Shown one piece after another: positions 1 through 10,723 of a stretch of 64,000 bases of DNA. The notes under the pieces were generated by a model. That model was not told the DNA's origin and made no database searches. It saw nothing but the letters and a program-made list of their open reading frames with translations. Within the stretch, counting starts at the first letter, position 1. Each line of letters opens with the position of its first letter. Made by a program: the position numbers and the translations under genes. The stretch lies in assembly GCA_018398575.1 (NCBI GenBank), contig JAGTXZ010000006.1:930001-994000 (forward strand), in the 5' to 3' direction. The DNA is from Ampelomyces quisqualis (Eukaryota; Ascomycota; Dothideomycetes; Pleosporales; Phaeosphaeriaceae).

Positions 1-1442
1 AGACACCAATAGCAGACTTGATACAGGATTTGATACCTTTATCACCAAGTCCAGATTCCGAACAGCCCAGACAGCCATCGGCAACAGCATCACCTATCGA
101 TCCAGCTTTGGCTGCGCCTCCAGTGGACAATGCTCAGTGTGCTTCTCCATATGGCCAACCACGATCCGACCAGCAGCCAGCGGCTCAGCCTCCACCGCGC
201 CAGCCAGCAGCAGCTCAAGCACCACCCGCAGAACCAGCGGCAGCGCCCTACAACACCCGCGCACCCGGAATCGCTAACATGTACGGCAATGTGGCTCAGC
301 AGCTGCCTCCTCAACAAGGACCACCACTCCAGCCTGCTGCACCACCAAGAGTAATTTTGTCGCGGACACGAGAAACGAAAATCCTCCTCTCCATTGACGG
401 TGATGGTGTTCGTGGTCTCTCAGCGTTGCTTTTAGTAGAGTCGCTGGTCAATGCTATATGTGTCAAGATTGGCCAGCGACTTGATCCCCATCAGATATTC
501 GACTTGACGGGCGGCAGCTCCTTGGGAGGGGTCATAGCTCTTCTGGTCTGTCGTCTCCAAATGCAGCCACATCGAGCGAGAGAAGCATACAAGAAAATAT
601 CAAGACAAGTCTACTTCAACAAAAGAGACTTTTTCATCTCCTTGGATCCTGCAGCTCCGTTACACGCCAGCGATGCGACAGCACTCGACGAAGAAATCAA
701 AGAGGTTATCCAACAAGAGCTGGGCACTCAAGACGACCGTCTTTTCGATGGTCGAGAAGACTCAGGTGATGTGTAAGCAAATAACCATAGCCTGGCCTTA
801 ACCGCAATACTGACCAGACATGGTAGTTTCGTAGTATCCACACACATTGAGATTGGAACGAATAAACCAGCGCTCATGCGCTCGTACCAAACACGACGTA
901 TCACCGGTCCTGACCTAGACGCCAACATGACAATAGCACAGGCGATGAGAGCAACTGCGGTAGCTCCCAGGTACATGCCGCCTCAACCAGGCATAAACCA
1001 CCGTATGGTCATCGAACCGGGCCTCGTCGATCACGGCACCGCGAAGAACAATCCAGTCCGCGATATCCTCTACGAATGCAGAAAGCTTTTCCGCTATGCC
1101 AACGACATGATGATCATCGTGTCTATAGGTGCTGGCCATGGTTTTGACCGCGACAGCGAGATCGTCGAAATGACAAACAGTGTCGAGGACCGGAATGCGG
1201 AAGCAAGAGTATGGGGCGAAAAGTTCGAGGCTGATCATGCGGCGCTGATGCAGAGAAACTGGATGAAGTATTTCAGATTCGAAGTGCCGGGCTTGGAAGA
1301 TATACCCTTGGAAGAGTGGTGTCATGAGGACGCCATCATGGAAAAGACATCCGCATACTTGGCGCAACCTGAAGTGGCCCATATGTTCTATGCTTGTGTC
1401 GAGGCGATCGCGAAGCTGTTACTTGTGCCACAGAACCATTGA
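1..1442 (+). CDS. Patatin-like phospholipase, 5' end outside the window
   Basis: Predicted lipid acyl hydrolase of the patatin family (Ser-Asp dyad). The frame is open to the left edge with no ATG before the domain, so the N-terminus lies upstream. Two exons: 1-772 and 827-1442; the 54-bp intron uses GTAAGC and TAG, and the join gives the family-typical FVVST...ALMRSY stretch. A Pro/Gln/Ala-rich low-complexity leader of about 115 residues precedes the domain. The nucleophile elbow GSSLGG is present. Two motifs are off consensus: the oxyanion loop reads DGDGVRG instead of DGGGxRG, and the region of the catalytic Asp reads VDHGTAKNNP instead of DGGxxxNNP. The fold assignment is firm; activity is uncertain because of these changes. 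Confidence 0.85.
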
Positions 1443-2808
1443 ATATAGCGAGACATGTCCGCTAGTCACAGTCCATTGGAAATGCGAAGTGATGGTCGGG
1501 AAGGAAGAGCATGGGACCATACTCCCCATAGAACACTCGAAAAAGAACGAAAACGAAGCAACATAATCTACTTACGACAGAAGTTAAGCACGTACGTACC
1601 AAACACAACATTACACAAGATCTAGTATGCCAGTCAGCTTCCCCACAGCGTGAACATAGTCGCTCTTAACCATACATATTTTTGGTGGAGTTGCGGACTG
1701 CGAACATGGGCCGCACCCAACATCCCAGCAACTCCACTCCAAGCACATCTTGTCTCAGATTCACATTCCGGCGACGCAAATGTGCCCTATCTCAAGCCCT
1801 TACTCGGTCCGTGCCCACCACCTGAACCTTGCTGACACTTCCGCCTGTCTAAATCACCCATGGCGCAATACTGTAATCCTTCATTTTGGCGTCCATCACG
1901 TACCCAAACGGATCACGCGATGCACAGTGTTTAACCCGACGATCACATCCCCTTGATTGTCTACACAAGGCTGCTCAAGGTTCTTGGCTGTGTTGGTATG
2001 AGCTTGCGCATTCGACGAGGAAAGCTTACTGCAGACAGAGCCTCACGTGATATGAAGGCAGAGGGGAGCTCGTGTCCTTATTTCAATCTCATCCGATCTA
2101 CAGCGAGATCCATCCTGGGTAGGTTTAGAGCCCTGTTTATAGCCTGTGCCCCCTTACGATGGCTCTGAAAGCACTCTGGATAGCTTCAAAAAGGTACTTT
2201 GGCCGCCTGCTCTACCCTCCAGCTGTCCCCGGCTGTCCCTATTGTGACGCCTCTGCCCATTGGCCCATACCCCTGCTATTCACACGCGCTAACGATCCGC
2301 TTCAGGCGGGGGAGACTGCATAAGATAAGGTACTTGGCAAGGCGCTTGAAGGTGAGAGAGCCGAGCAGCGTTGGTTACTGCCATTTCGGTGGTCCAAGCG
2401 TTGTGCAAGCGCAGTGAATGACCACGACAAATAAAACGACGTTTCGTGTGGTAAGCATTGCAAGCACAATTTCCGGCTTTTTAATCATGATTTGTCTTGC
2501 GTTGGAATTCAAAGATTACCCGAATTTAGCCGCGTTGAGATGGGTTACGTGGGATGCATGTCACACTCAAGCATGTGCTGGGTGCGCCGAGAACCACGGT
2601 GGAATAGTCGATAACATATACTCACTGAAGTTCCGATCTGATAAACTTGGTGCCTCAAGTTCTTGCTGGTTTTGCTTAACCCACGGTAGATTCTAACCTC
2701 CTCCTTTCGACCCACTTCATCTGCATCGCCCTTCTTCGAGAGTATGCATCGCATCTTGCCTGCCACTACTCGAAAACTCGGGAGTCGCTATTGCTTGACT
2801 TCACACTA
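1443..2808. other. Intergenic stretch, no gene seen
   Basis: Only short unrelated open frames occur on both strands. It separates the tail-to-tail ends of the patatin-like gene and the F-box-like gene, so it should hold two 3' UTRs. I see no RNA gene or repeat. Confidence 0.5.
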
Positions 2809-3771
2809 TCAAAACCACTCGCAGTCTCTCCACAACCTGTCGTAGATCTCACTCTCCTCCTGTTGAAATGGGGCCGTCGTAGATTGAGTAATGGGACTAT
2901 GTCTCTGATGAGAGACAGCGACGAGATGCCGGTTTATGCTTTGGGTAACAACACATTGCCAAGCGTCTCGTGTCTGCGTGGTCTCGTTGCCCTTGCCTAG
3001 CACGTGTAGATTGAAGTTCATTCTTGAAACAGAGCCGTTATCATGGAGATCGGCTACCAGAAAGGCCAAATCGAGTCGGATGTCGGATAGCTTATCGTAT
3101 TGAGATTTTCGCAAGGCAATGTGACCGCCAGGAAGTGGCTTAGCCATGGCTGCGGAATGTGCATTCGTTGGGCCGATACCAGTCGTCACCGTACGGCGGC
3201 TATTTCGATAGAGTAGAGCTTGAACGTTCTTTTGGAAGAACCGGGTGAGCTCATGGGTACTTTCAAGTGCCGTACCGTTCTCCAGCAGGTATCCTTCCTC
3301 TATCAGACACGCAATGGATTTCCTCTCAGGGAATGTCAAGACGGGAACTTCCCAGTGGCTCTGATGCCTCTCCCGCATCCATTTGTAAGCGCGGCAAAGT
3401 AGCCCCAAAAATTGATCTGCCTCGCAAAACACTCGTAGGGCCAAGATGTCGGCCTCGATCCGGATGGCTGGCCCTTCTAGGGTGGTCGATTGTAGGTAGT
3501 GATTGGCGGTTTTGAGGAGAGGCCTTTCCGCCTCTTCTTTGATCAGTCGGCAAGTACGGAGTATTGAGGTTGATGTTGTGGTAGTGATCAGGGTAAACCC
3601 GCGCACGGGAACGTCGAGTTCGGTACGAATAACATCCGTGCGTCTTGTTCGATTCGGCAAGTACTCGTAGACCATGAGTCTTAGTTCCTTCGGCAGGTCG
3701 AGAAAGCGGAATGGTTCGAACGCCCTCGACGCTCCCACAACCGGCACGCCGGGTAGATCTTTTGGTGTCAT
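2809..3771 (-). CDS. F-box-like protein, 320 aa
   Basis: Single-exon gene. Residues about 18-45 read FRFLDLPKELRLMVYEYLP, the pattern of the short N-terminal F-box-like motif found in very large families of roughly 300-residue proteins in Dothideomycetes. Known family members are taken to recruit substrates to SCF ubiquitin ligases, but most are uncharacterised. The rest (a patch of leucines and cysteines, LRTCRLIKEEAERPLL, then a variable C-terminal half) matches the usual look of the family. The ATG at 3771 precedes the motif by 21 residues and no upstream in-frame ATG is better. No partner or pathway can be inferred from the neighbours. Confidence 0.7.
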   Translation of the reverse strand: MTPKDLPGVPVVGASRAFEPFRFLDLPKELRLMVYEYLPNRTRRTDVIRTELDVPVRGFTLITTTTSTSILRTCRLIKEEAERPLLKTANHYLQSTTLEGPAIRIEADILALRVFCEADQFLGLLCRAYKWMRERHQSHWEVPVLTFPERKSIACLIEEGYLLENGTALESTHELTRFFQKNVQALLYRNSRRTVTTGIGPTNAHSAAMAKPLPGGHIALRKSQYDKLSDIRLDLAFLVADLHDNGSVSRMNFNLHVLGKGNETTQTRDAWQCVVTQSINRHLVAVSHQRHSPITQSTTAPFQQEESEIYDRLWRDCEWF

Positions 3772-5372
3772 GATTGGGTCAGATGGAGATTGGTTAGTGG
3801 GATGGGGGAGTGGTAAGTAGTTAGTGTTGTCGAGTCGGAGATCTTAGAGACAAATTTGAAGTGAGAGCGTACCCGTGAAGTAAAGGCGCTGCTAGCGTCC
3901 TTGGCGCGCAGTCATTATACCGGCAACTTTGACGCCGCCTTCACCTTAAGGTCTAGAGCCAAAAATTTACAAAGAGGAATCATCAAATCAGACAAATGGC
4001 AGCAAAAAGAATCGAACATACAACGAGTGGGTGTTCGGTGCAGTACTGAATTCGCGTTGCTATGGGTATTGGATTATGGAGGGTCCACCCTTTGCTGCTG
4101 TTGACTGTCGGGCCTACTAATCCACGTACCTCTCTCAAGGAGAACGCCGCTTAGATTGATCAGGTCTAAGCTGCTCCAGAGCAGTTGGTCCGGTCGACTT
4201 TACCACTCGGCCAGGCAATGCGTATTAGGCTTAGAGAACTGAGGAGGGATCGACCCATAGTGCGTATGTAAACAAACTGCAACTTTGAAACAAATATATA
4301 GAGGTAAAACGAATTATTTCCTCTAGCACAGATATTTGCTGTGGGCAGGTGAAGGGCGCACAACCGAAGTGGTGCTGTTGCCTATGTTTCGACCGTTCAC
4401 CTTGGGCTCGAACCGGCGATGTGGTCCAACCACGTAATGAAACTTGGTAGGTTTGCGTGGTTCAGGCACACTTGAAATGGAGAAAATATGATCAGGAGAT
4501 GGAAAATTACACACATGCCAGTAAGCAGGCGGATGGGTGGCCAAAAGTGAAAGAGGACATGTGGCAGCACGAGATGGAGCAAAGGCAACGACAACGAGAA
4601 CAAAAGGACAAAATTGTACAAAAGGGTACCATTGAGTCATAAGGCGGATGAGGGACAAACATGCGGCTGGCAACGGCTTGGAATTGAAGGTGAGAGAGTT
4701 CCTCCGAGTGCTATTGCCCTTCAGTGATAGAAGACCCCTATCAGGTAAGGATAGCAAGAACACATACATGCTAAGGACAATCTGAATGTCAATGTCGCAG
4801 CCATTTTTGTGTACAAAGGAAAAGAAAAGTCACCAGCCGTCTGAAGATGATGCTAGTGACGAAATGGTTGTTGGATAGACAGGGGAGGGAGGCAGTAAAC
4901 ATTCATTTCTAGTAGGAAAGGTTAGTAGAGTTTGTGTTGGGCGGGGCGATGGTTGGATACTACATTCCAAAGCATAAAAAATACCGTTTGTAGAGCGAGT
5001 GCGACGTTGCTTTTGGTGGTCTACTTAAGCGCTGGGGTATAAAGTTCTTCCCAGGTACTGCTGGGTATCTGATTCGATCGCTTAGTTGACTCGTGTAAAA
5101 CCAAATTGGTTTACGGGAACATACAAGCCACTCTACCCGCCCCACAAGCCACTTGTAATTAAAATCTTGTATTGTGTTGAAAACGGGGTATGACTAAAAA
5201 CAGAACAGCCAGCATTCTGCATGGTATCCAGCGCCCTCTAAAACTAAGACACGCGCTATGCAAAAACTTCCTAGCATTCGCTGTTGACCTGGACTGGTTC
5301 GATGAATGCTGCGTGTCCATTCTCGCTTCAGATAAGCGCGGGTGTAAGCAGCTGTGTTCTGTCCCAAGGGTA
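3772..5372. other. Intergenic, two adjacent hairpins
   Basis: No convincing gene. The region lies between the start of the F-box-like gene and the 3' end of alpha-actinin. At 4149-4171 a 7-bp stem (GCTTAGA/TCTAAGC, 9-nt loop) runs directly into a 6-bp stem at 4171-4184 (CTGCTC/GAGCAG). On the minus strand the next bases read like a tRNA D-arm (GGCCGAGTGGTAAAG), but no matching anticodon or T arm follows. Confidence 0.35.
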
Positions 5373-7501
5373 CTATCCGCCATTGACTTGGCCATTCCCT
5401 TTCCCGCCCATGTATCGCTCCATGTAGGTAATGTAGTCGAATTTGGCTGTGTCGCGGTCTTCCTGCATATCTGGACCTTTGTGCTCGGGCATTGTGGAGA
5501 TGAGATCTTCAATGACTTCGTCGGGGACGAGAGAGTGGCGGAGGTCGAGCTCTGTCACATATGGCTGTAGTTGGGTTAGTAAAAGTGCCTATCAATGTTG
5601 GGACGAGCCTTACCTTGCCATCGGCGACTTCTTTAAACGACTCAAATACTTGCTCAGCAGTATTCTGGTCTTCTGTCTCATCAACCATAAAGCGAATGAA
5701 CTGCTCGAAGGTTACGTATTCGCGGCCGCCACTCGTCTCTCGGAATCGCGTGTGCATCTCTTCCTCATCGTACACCAAACCTAAACTAGCCAAAGCTGCC
5801 GAGAATTCCAGCTCTTGTAACGAATTTGACGCATCGCGATCGAAATGTCGGAAGACTGATTCGAACTCTTCTAGTTGAATAGGTGTGAGATTTGTCATAT
5901 TACGAGCAACCATCTGGTTCTCCAGGAAGGCGAGCTTCTTGGAAACCGAGTTGCGCACTAGGCTCAGTTCGTACTCTAATTCATCGTAAGTATAGGTTGT
6001 GAAGTCGTTCTCCTCGATATTGGCCTCGGCACATTGTTCGTCTATGGATGCGATGAGGTTCAAGTACTCGTCTAGTGGCGCAAGAGATTTGCTGATCTCT
6101 TTTGTGTGCTCTAGTTGATCTTCTACGTCGCCTTCCAGAGCCGAGATGGACGTGCCTAACGTGTTGAGCGCAAGCGCAAAGTCGTTGGCCTTGTCAGCGA
6201 AAGACTTGCGCAACGCATTCTTGATGTCTCGTATTGTCTCGTTGATGATTTGCGAGCGTCCGCGCTCTGCCTTCATCAGGCCCGCCCATGACGCATCGAG
6301 TGCCTCCAGACTAAGCTCTGCTGGAGGATCGTATGGTCGTAGTCGGTATGTCGCCAATTTTGTCCTGATGTTACCCAAGAGCCCGATCAAGTCCGACTTC
6401 TCCGCGATCCACGTCCGCTTGCTTTTGCGCTTCCACGCCGTGAATTCGGCCGATTGACTCCTAGCGTCGGTGTATGTGCCGTCGAACGTAGCTTCCTCCC
6501 ACTGCTTGCGCTGCCCGGCAACATGCGCCAAAAGTTCACGCATGCGCCGCTCGAAATCATTCTGCATTTGCCATGCTCCTTGCATGTTCTGCACAAACTT
6601 CTCCACCCGGCGCCCGGCATTCTCGACTCGCTCCATCTGTGAAAAGGCGTGGAACCAGTACGCAATGTAGGTCATGAGGGAGCGCTCGTCGGGCTTTGCG
6701 ACGTCGCAGACATCCTCCACGTCGAGCAGGTCCGGGATACCAATCTCTTTGGCGGCGATGTCGAATGCCATCTGCATGTTTCCGCGGTGGTCGTTCTTGT
6801 CGAGGCTGTCGTAGTCAATCAGGTCGGGGCGGTGGATATCGAGGAGGGCGCAGCTACAGCAAGTCAGTGTGGTGCTTGATCGCGTGCCAGCCATACGCAC
6901 AAGGCAAGTCCGTCATTCCAGCTCGAGGAAAAGTCGCGCACTTCGACCTCGTCGTAGCATGCCGTCTTCCGCTGACACCACAAAAGGAGGCCCTCCTTGG
7001 CACTCAGTCCCTCCTCGTTGATGTCGCTGATGGTGAAGCGCAGAATCAGCGTCCATATCAGGCCCAGTATGATTTTGCTGTTGCCGTCGACGACGTCTTC
7101 GGCACCAATGTTGGTCATTTGTATGCCCCGGCTCCGGATGTAGTCCAGCGACTTGTTGACATTCTCAAACTTCTGCACCCGCAGCTTCGGCCGGGAGGCA
7201 TAGCGGCCAAGCGACTCGTTGCTGAGGGTTTCGAGGAGGTGGATGAGGTTGATCTGAGGACTGTCAGTGGGCCATGGTGTGCAGGAGCGGGCCGCGTCTG
7301 AGGCCGGGTGGGGCACGCACGCCGTCGGAAAGGTCCGTAATCAGGTCGTTGACTTGGACGCCGCGGTTTTTGATTTTGCTGTTCAGCCTGGGCCGGGGTA
7401 TTAGTCGTTGTTTTGGCGGGCAGCGGTTGTGTCATTCATGCGCACCATTTGGTGAAGGTCTTCTGCTGGACCTTGACCCATTGCTGCTCAAGCGGCGCCA
7501 T
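5373..7501 (-). CDS. acnA: Alpha-actinin, 635 aa
   Basis: Actin cross-linking protein; in Aspergillus its counterpart acts at septa and hyphal tips. Five exons: 7501-7446, 7387-7321, 7253-6901, 6853-5614 and 5564-5373, all with GT-AG introns of 47-67 bp and continuous frame. Residues about 12-118 form calponin-homology domain 1 (TFTKWLNSKI, SDGINLIHLLE), about 130-235 CH domain 2 (GLLLWCQRKTACY, DGLAFCALLDIHRPDLIDY). Two spectrin-like coiled segments follow. An EF-hand pair lies at the C-terminus; the first loop DRDASNSLQELE has a full calcium-ligand pattern and the second looks degenerate. Length fits the short fungal type with two spectrin repeats. The start MAPLEQQWVKVQQ is typical. It is transcribed away from the antiporter gene. 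Confidence 0.93.
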
Positions 7502-7879
7502 TTTGCTCAGGTTGTGAGCATCAGTGCTGCCAAAAGGGGCGGGTGCATGCGCGTAGGAATAGGCGTGCTCGCGGGCGGTTGTGTTTCTGGCAGCCAAACA
7601 GTGGCTGCGTGGTCGCTGGTTGCACTGGCGGGCGCGGACTCGGCTCCAAGCTTACCGGTACCTAGTCTCTCAAGCCCCCCCCCTCTCGGTGGCGCAGGCC
7701 TGTCTTGTGCATCACCATCAACCCACTTTCCAATCGTCGTCGACATTTGCACTTTCGTCTCAGAAGGCCGTGCTGTGCAAGATCAGATCCCATGCTCGCC
7801 TTGCCCTCTCGTGGCCACTTGCCGGGGCTCAAAGAAGCCATTGCACGCGCAATTCTCATTGGCTCTTTCCGCCTGCATC
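7502..7879. promoter_or_regulatory. Shared divergent promoter, alpha-actinin and antiporter
   Basis: 378 bp separate the two start codons, which point away from each other, so both core promoters and both 5' UTRs must fit here. The DNA is C-rich on the + strand (a C run around 7676-7683). No clear TATA box was found. Confidence 0.5.
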
Positions 7880-9594
7880 ATGGCTGAAGAGACATGGAAC
7901 AGTGCTTCCTCTTTGCCGTACCACGAGCCCGATATCGTCACCATGCTGATACAAACCTCTTTCCTCGTGCTGCTCAATGCCGTGAATGTTGCACTCGACC
8001 GCGTTTTGTACTGCGGGTTGCTGGGGCAGGTCTTGATCGGCATCGCTTGGGGAACCCCGGGTGCGAAGTGGCTGTCCGTGGGTGTCGAAGAAACAGCCGT
8101 ACAATTAGGCTATCTCGGGCTGATACTGCTCGTCTATGAAGGTATGCCTGACATTGTTTGAAGAAGCAAGGATGACGTCAGACCTCCCAGACGTCAGACC
8201 ACTAACACATGCTAGGAGGACTGCACACTTCGTTCCCTTCTCTCAAGGCTAATCTACTCCTCTCTTCCTGTGTTGCTCTCACCGGCATCGCAGTACCTAT
8301 TGGCCTTTCATACACGCTCCAAGCACTCCTCGATGCCACTCCAGTCCAAGCGTTCGCGGCCGGCGCCGCACTATGTTCGACTAGTCTTGGCACCACCTTC
8401 ACTGTATTGAAATCCAGTGGACTATCTTCCTCCCGGCTTGGTGTCGTCTTGACAAGTGCAGCAATGATGGACGATGTTGTTGGACTGGTCATGGTCCAAG
8501 TCATTTCCAATCTAGGTGCTGACAACTTCAGCTGGGTCACGGTTGTGCGACCGGTGCTTGTATCAGTTGCTTTCGCCATGGTCTCTCCTCTGGTTTGCCT
8601 CGTAGTCGTCAAGCCCGTCACTTGCTCACTCAATCGATATCGAGAAGCTCATCCGTCCGCTGGGGTCAACAGACTGCTGCAGAAGAGGAGCGCAGCGTTT
8701 GTCATCCATACTTTGATACTGATAGGTGTGGTCGCTGGTGCTACGTATGCCGGCACGTCGAATCTCTTCGCTTCCTACATGGTCGGAGCGGGTATCAGCT
8801 GGTGGGATAGTGAGGTACCGCATGTTGACATGGCGAAGAAGCCGTCTGCTGGGGAAAAGGTAAAGCACGGGCCGTTCTCGAACAACGCCCATGACCAGGG
8901 CGAAGAATCTAGCGGTCGGGCAGTCTACGCCCATTACTACGTCTCAGCCGTCTCAAAGATACTCCAGCCACTGTTCTTTGCTTCCGTCGGCTTCTCGATC
9001 CCCATCACCAAGATGTTCAGGGGTTCTATCGTGTGGCGGGGCATCTTATACACGGTGCTGATGGCATTTGCAAAGCTTGTTTGCGGTCTCTGGCTGATCA
9101 GGTTTCCAGAGAGTGCAGGCTCGGGGGAGAGCAAGGCGCGCCGTCTGCTGTCGAAGTGGCGCCTTCCGTCACACTTATGGGGTAAGAGCAGCCCGGCAAA
9201 CACAGCAGGCGCGCCTACCGCAGCAACTCGGACAGCAGATGGCAATGCAGATGCGCAGTCTACCTCGAACCCACGCAGCTCGCCCAATCCGTCGAAGCCC
9301 TTCTCGCTGCAACCATCGCTCATCCTCGCGCTTGCCATGTGTGCGCGAGGTGAGATTGGTTTCCTGATCTCCGGCGTCGCAGAGTCGAATGGCGTCTTTT
9401 CGGCATCGGGACAGGCGTCAGAGCAGCCGTCTGAGGTTTTTCTCGTAGTCAGCTGGGCGATCGTGTTGTGCACCATGGTAGGCCCTCTCGGCGTTGGCCT
9501 GTCGGTGCGCCGTGTCAGGAAGCTACAAGAGCGGAAGAACAGCGTGCAGGAGGGCACCGGGAGAGACGTGCTTGGCGTTTGGGGCGTCAACTGA
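7880..9594 (+). CDS. Monovalent cation/proton antiporter, CPA2 (KefB/NHX-like), 546 aa
   Basis: Membrane exchanger of Na+ or K+ for H+. Two exons, 7880-8141 and 8216-9594; the intron opens with GTATGC and closes with CTAG, and the join yields LVYEGGLHTSF. About a dozen hydrophobic spans are visible: N-terminal LIQTSFLVLLNAVNVALDRV, then LLLSSCVALTGIAVPIGLSY, a conserved core with TSLGTTFTVLK and SAAMMDDVVGLVMVQV (the acidic DD pair typical of the ion site), and C-terminal LILALAMCARGEIGFLISG. A hydrophilic loop of about 70 residues, rich in Ser, Ala and Asn, lies between two late spans. It is shorter than yeast Kha1 and lacks a long cytosolic tail. Ion preference and membrane cannot be read from sequence. 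Confidence 0.85.
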
Positions 9595-10597
9595 ACCGCA
9601 GGCGGGATTCCCACACGGTAGTGCACTGTGGATGCGTTGCGTTCCGCTGACGAAACAGCCGGCACTGTGTACGTAGAAGGGTCGTCGCAACAGCTAGCGG
9701 CGGTCGAAACGTCGAAACGCCATGTCACGAAGCGTGGCCACAACGTGTCACTGTTTGATAGAGTCATGTCTCACGGTGCTCACTGCTCCCTGTGAGACTC
9801 GAGATGCAGTGCAGCGGTGGCGGCCATGGAAGGTTTTGGGTGCAAGCCAGCAGCGTCTCAGAGCTCCGTGTGCTGGGCGTCTGAAACGCTCGAGGTCGTT
9901 GGCGTCAACCTTGCGGAGCGGAGCGGCCGTGCAGCTGCCCGTGAAACACTGCGCGGTCATGTGTGCGCCGGAGTAGATGGGCTGCACCGCTCGCTGCCAT
10001 GGTCAACGGCGAGTCGACGACCAACAGGAGAGGTGACGGCATCACGTGCACGCTGACCGCCGCCATTGGAGAGATGCTGGACTAGCCCTGGACGACGGGG
10101 ACGGGCTCCAGCACCAAAGCCGCTCTCCACTCTCCAACCACGCAAAACACAGCCTCTGCGCTCTCCCCGTCCTTTTTGCTTGCGAGTGTATTCTACCCCG
10201 TCCCGCCCCGCGGCGCATTGCTTTTCGTCCACGTCCACGTCCACGACTCCGATTGGCAGCGGCATCCGTTCGCTTTGGGAACCCTCCTCCGCCCCACTGC
10301 AGCCCGACCTGGCACTGCTGCTGCAGCGCTGCTTCCGCTCGCGGCCCTGCCCACCAGCTCCAACGCCCCGACGCCCCGACGCCCCGACGCCTCTCAGGGG
10401 CTCGCTGCAGCCTGTCTGCCCGTCCTCCGCATCTGCCAGTCTTCGCGGCCCGCCAGCGGCTCTCTCCACGGGCGCTCACCCCGCCATTCACCGCCTTCAC
10501 CGTCGACCAGCCCGCCCTCGAGGCCCCCGTCGCGTCCGCCTGCTATTGTAGTCTCCCACACGCCATTGTCGCTACTGTGTGAATGACTGTCAGCCAC
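9595..10597 (+). promoter_or_regulatory. CLA4 upstream region with GC-rich 8-bp repeat
   Basis: About 1 kb with no gene. Pyrimidine-rich on the + strand near the kinase gene. An 8-bp unit (ACGCCCCG) repeats about 3.6 times at 10363-10391. CACGTG palindromes lie at 10043-10048 and 10595-10600, the latter overlapping the putative 5'UTR splice donor. Confidence 0.5.
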
Positions 10598-10722
10598 GTG
10601 AGTAGTTCCCCGCCGCCGTATTCCTGTGCCTCGACCCTACCCCGCAACCACAAACGCCGAACCCGCCAACCCCAACCTTGCCACCGTCGCTCTCGCCCGG
10701 TTCACTGACCTTTCGACACCAG
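10598..10722 (+). other. Putative 5'UTR intron of the PAK kinase gene
   Basis: GTGAGT at 10598 and ACACCAG ending at 10722 would delimit a 125-bp intron; the acceptor lies one base before the start codon. A CTGAC branch-point-like motif lies about 20 bases before the acceptor. This is inference from splice signals; RNA reads across the junction would settle it. Confidence 0.45.
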
Positions 10723-10723
10723 C

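Noticed and set aside
4009..4020. Second T-loop-like GTTCGATTC on the minus strand
   Set aside because: The T stem does not pair beyond one base and no other tRNA arms are positioned correctly.
4395..4425. T-arm-like sequence (minus strand GGTTCGAGCCC) suggesting a tRNA
   Set aside because: The flanking bases do not pair as a T stem and no acceptor or anticodon arm is found nearby.
9957..10586. Several overlapping 130-180-codon frames in the CLA4 leader
   Set aside because: They arise from GC-rich low-complexity sequence on both strands in all frames, the mark of non-coding DNA, and lie in the expected promoter and 5' UTR.
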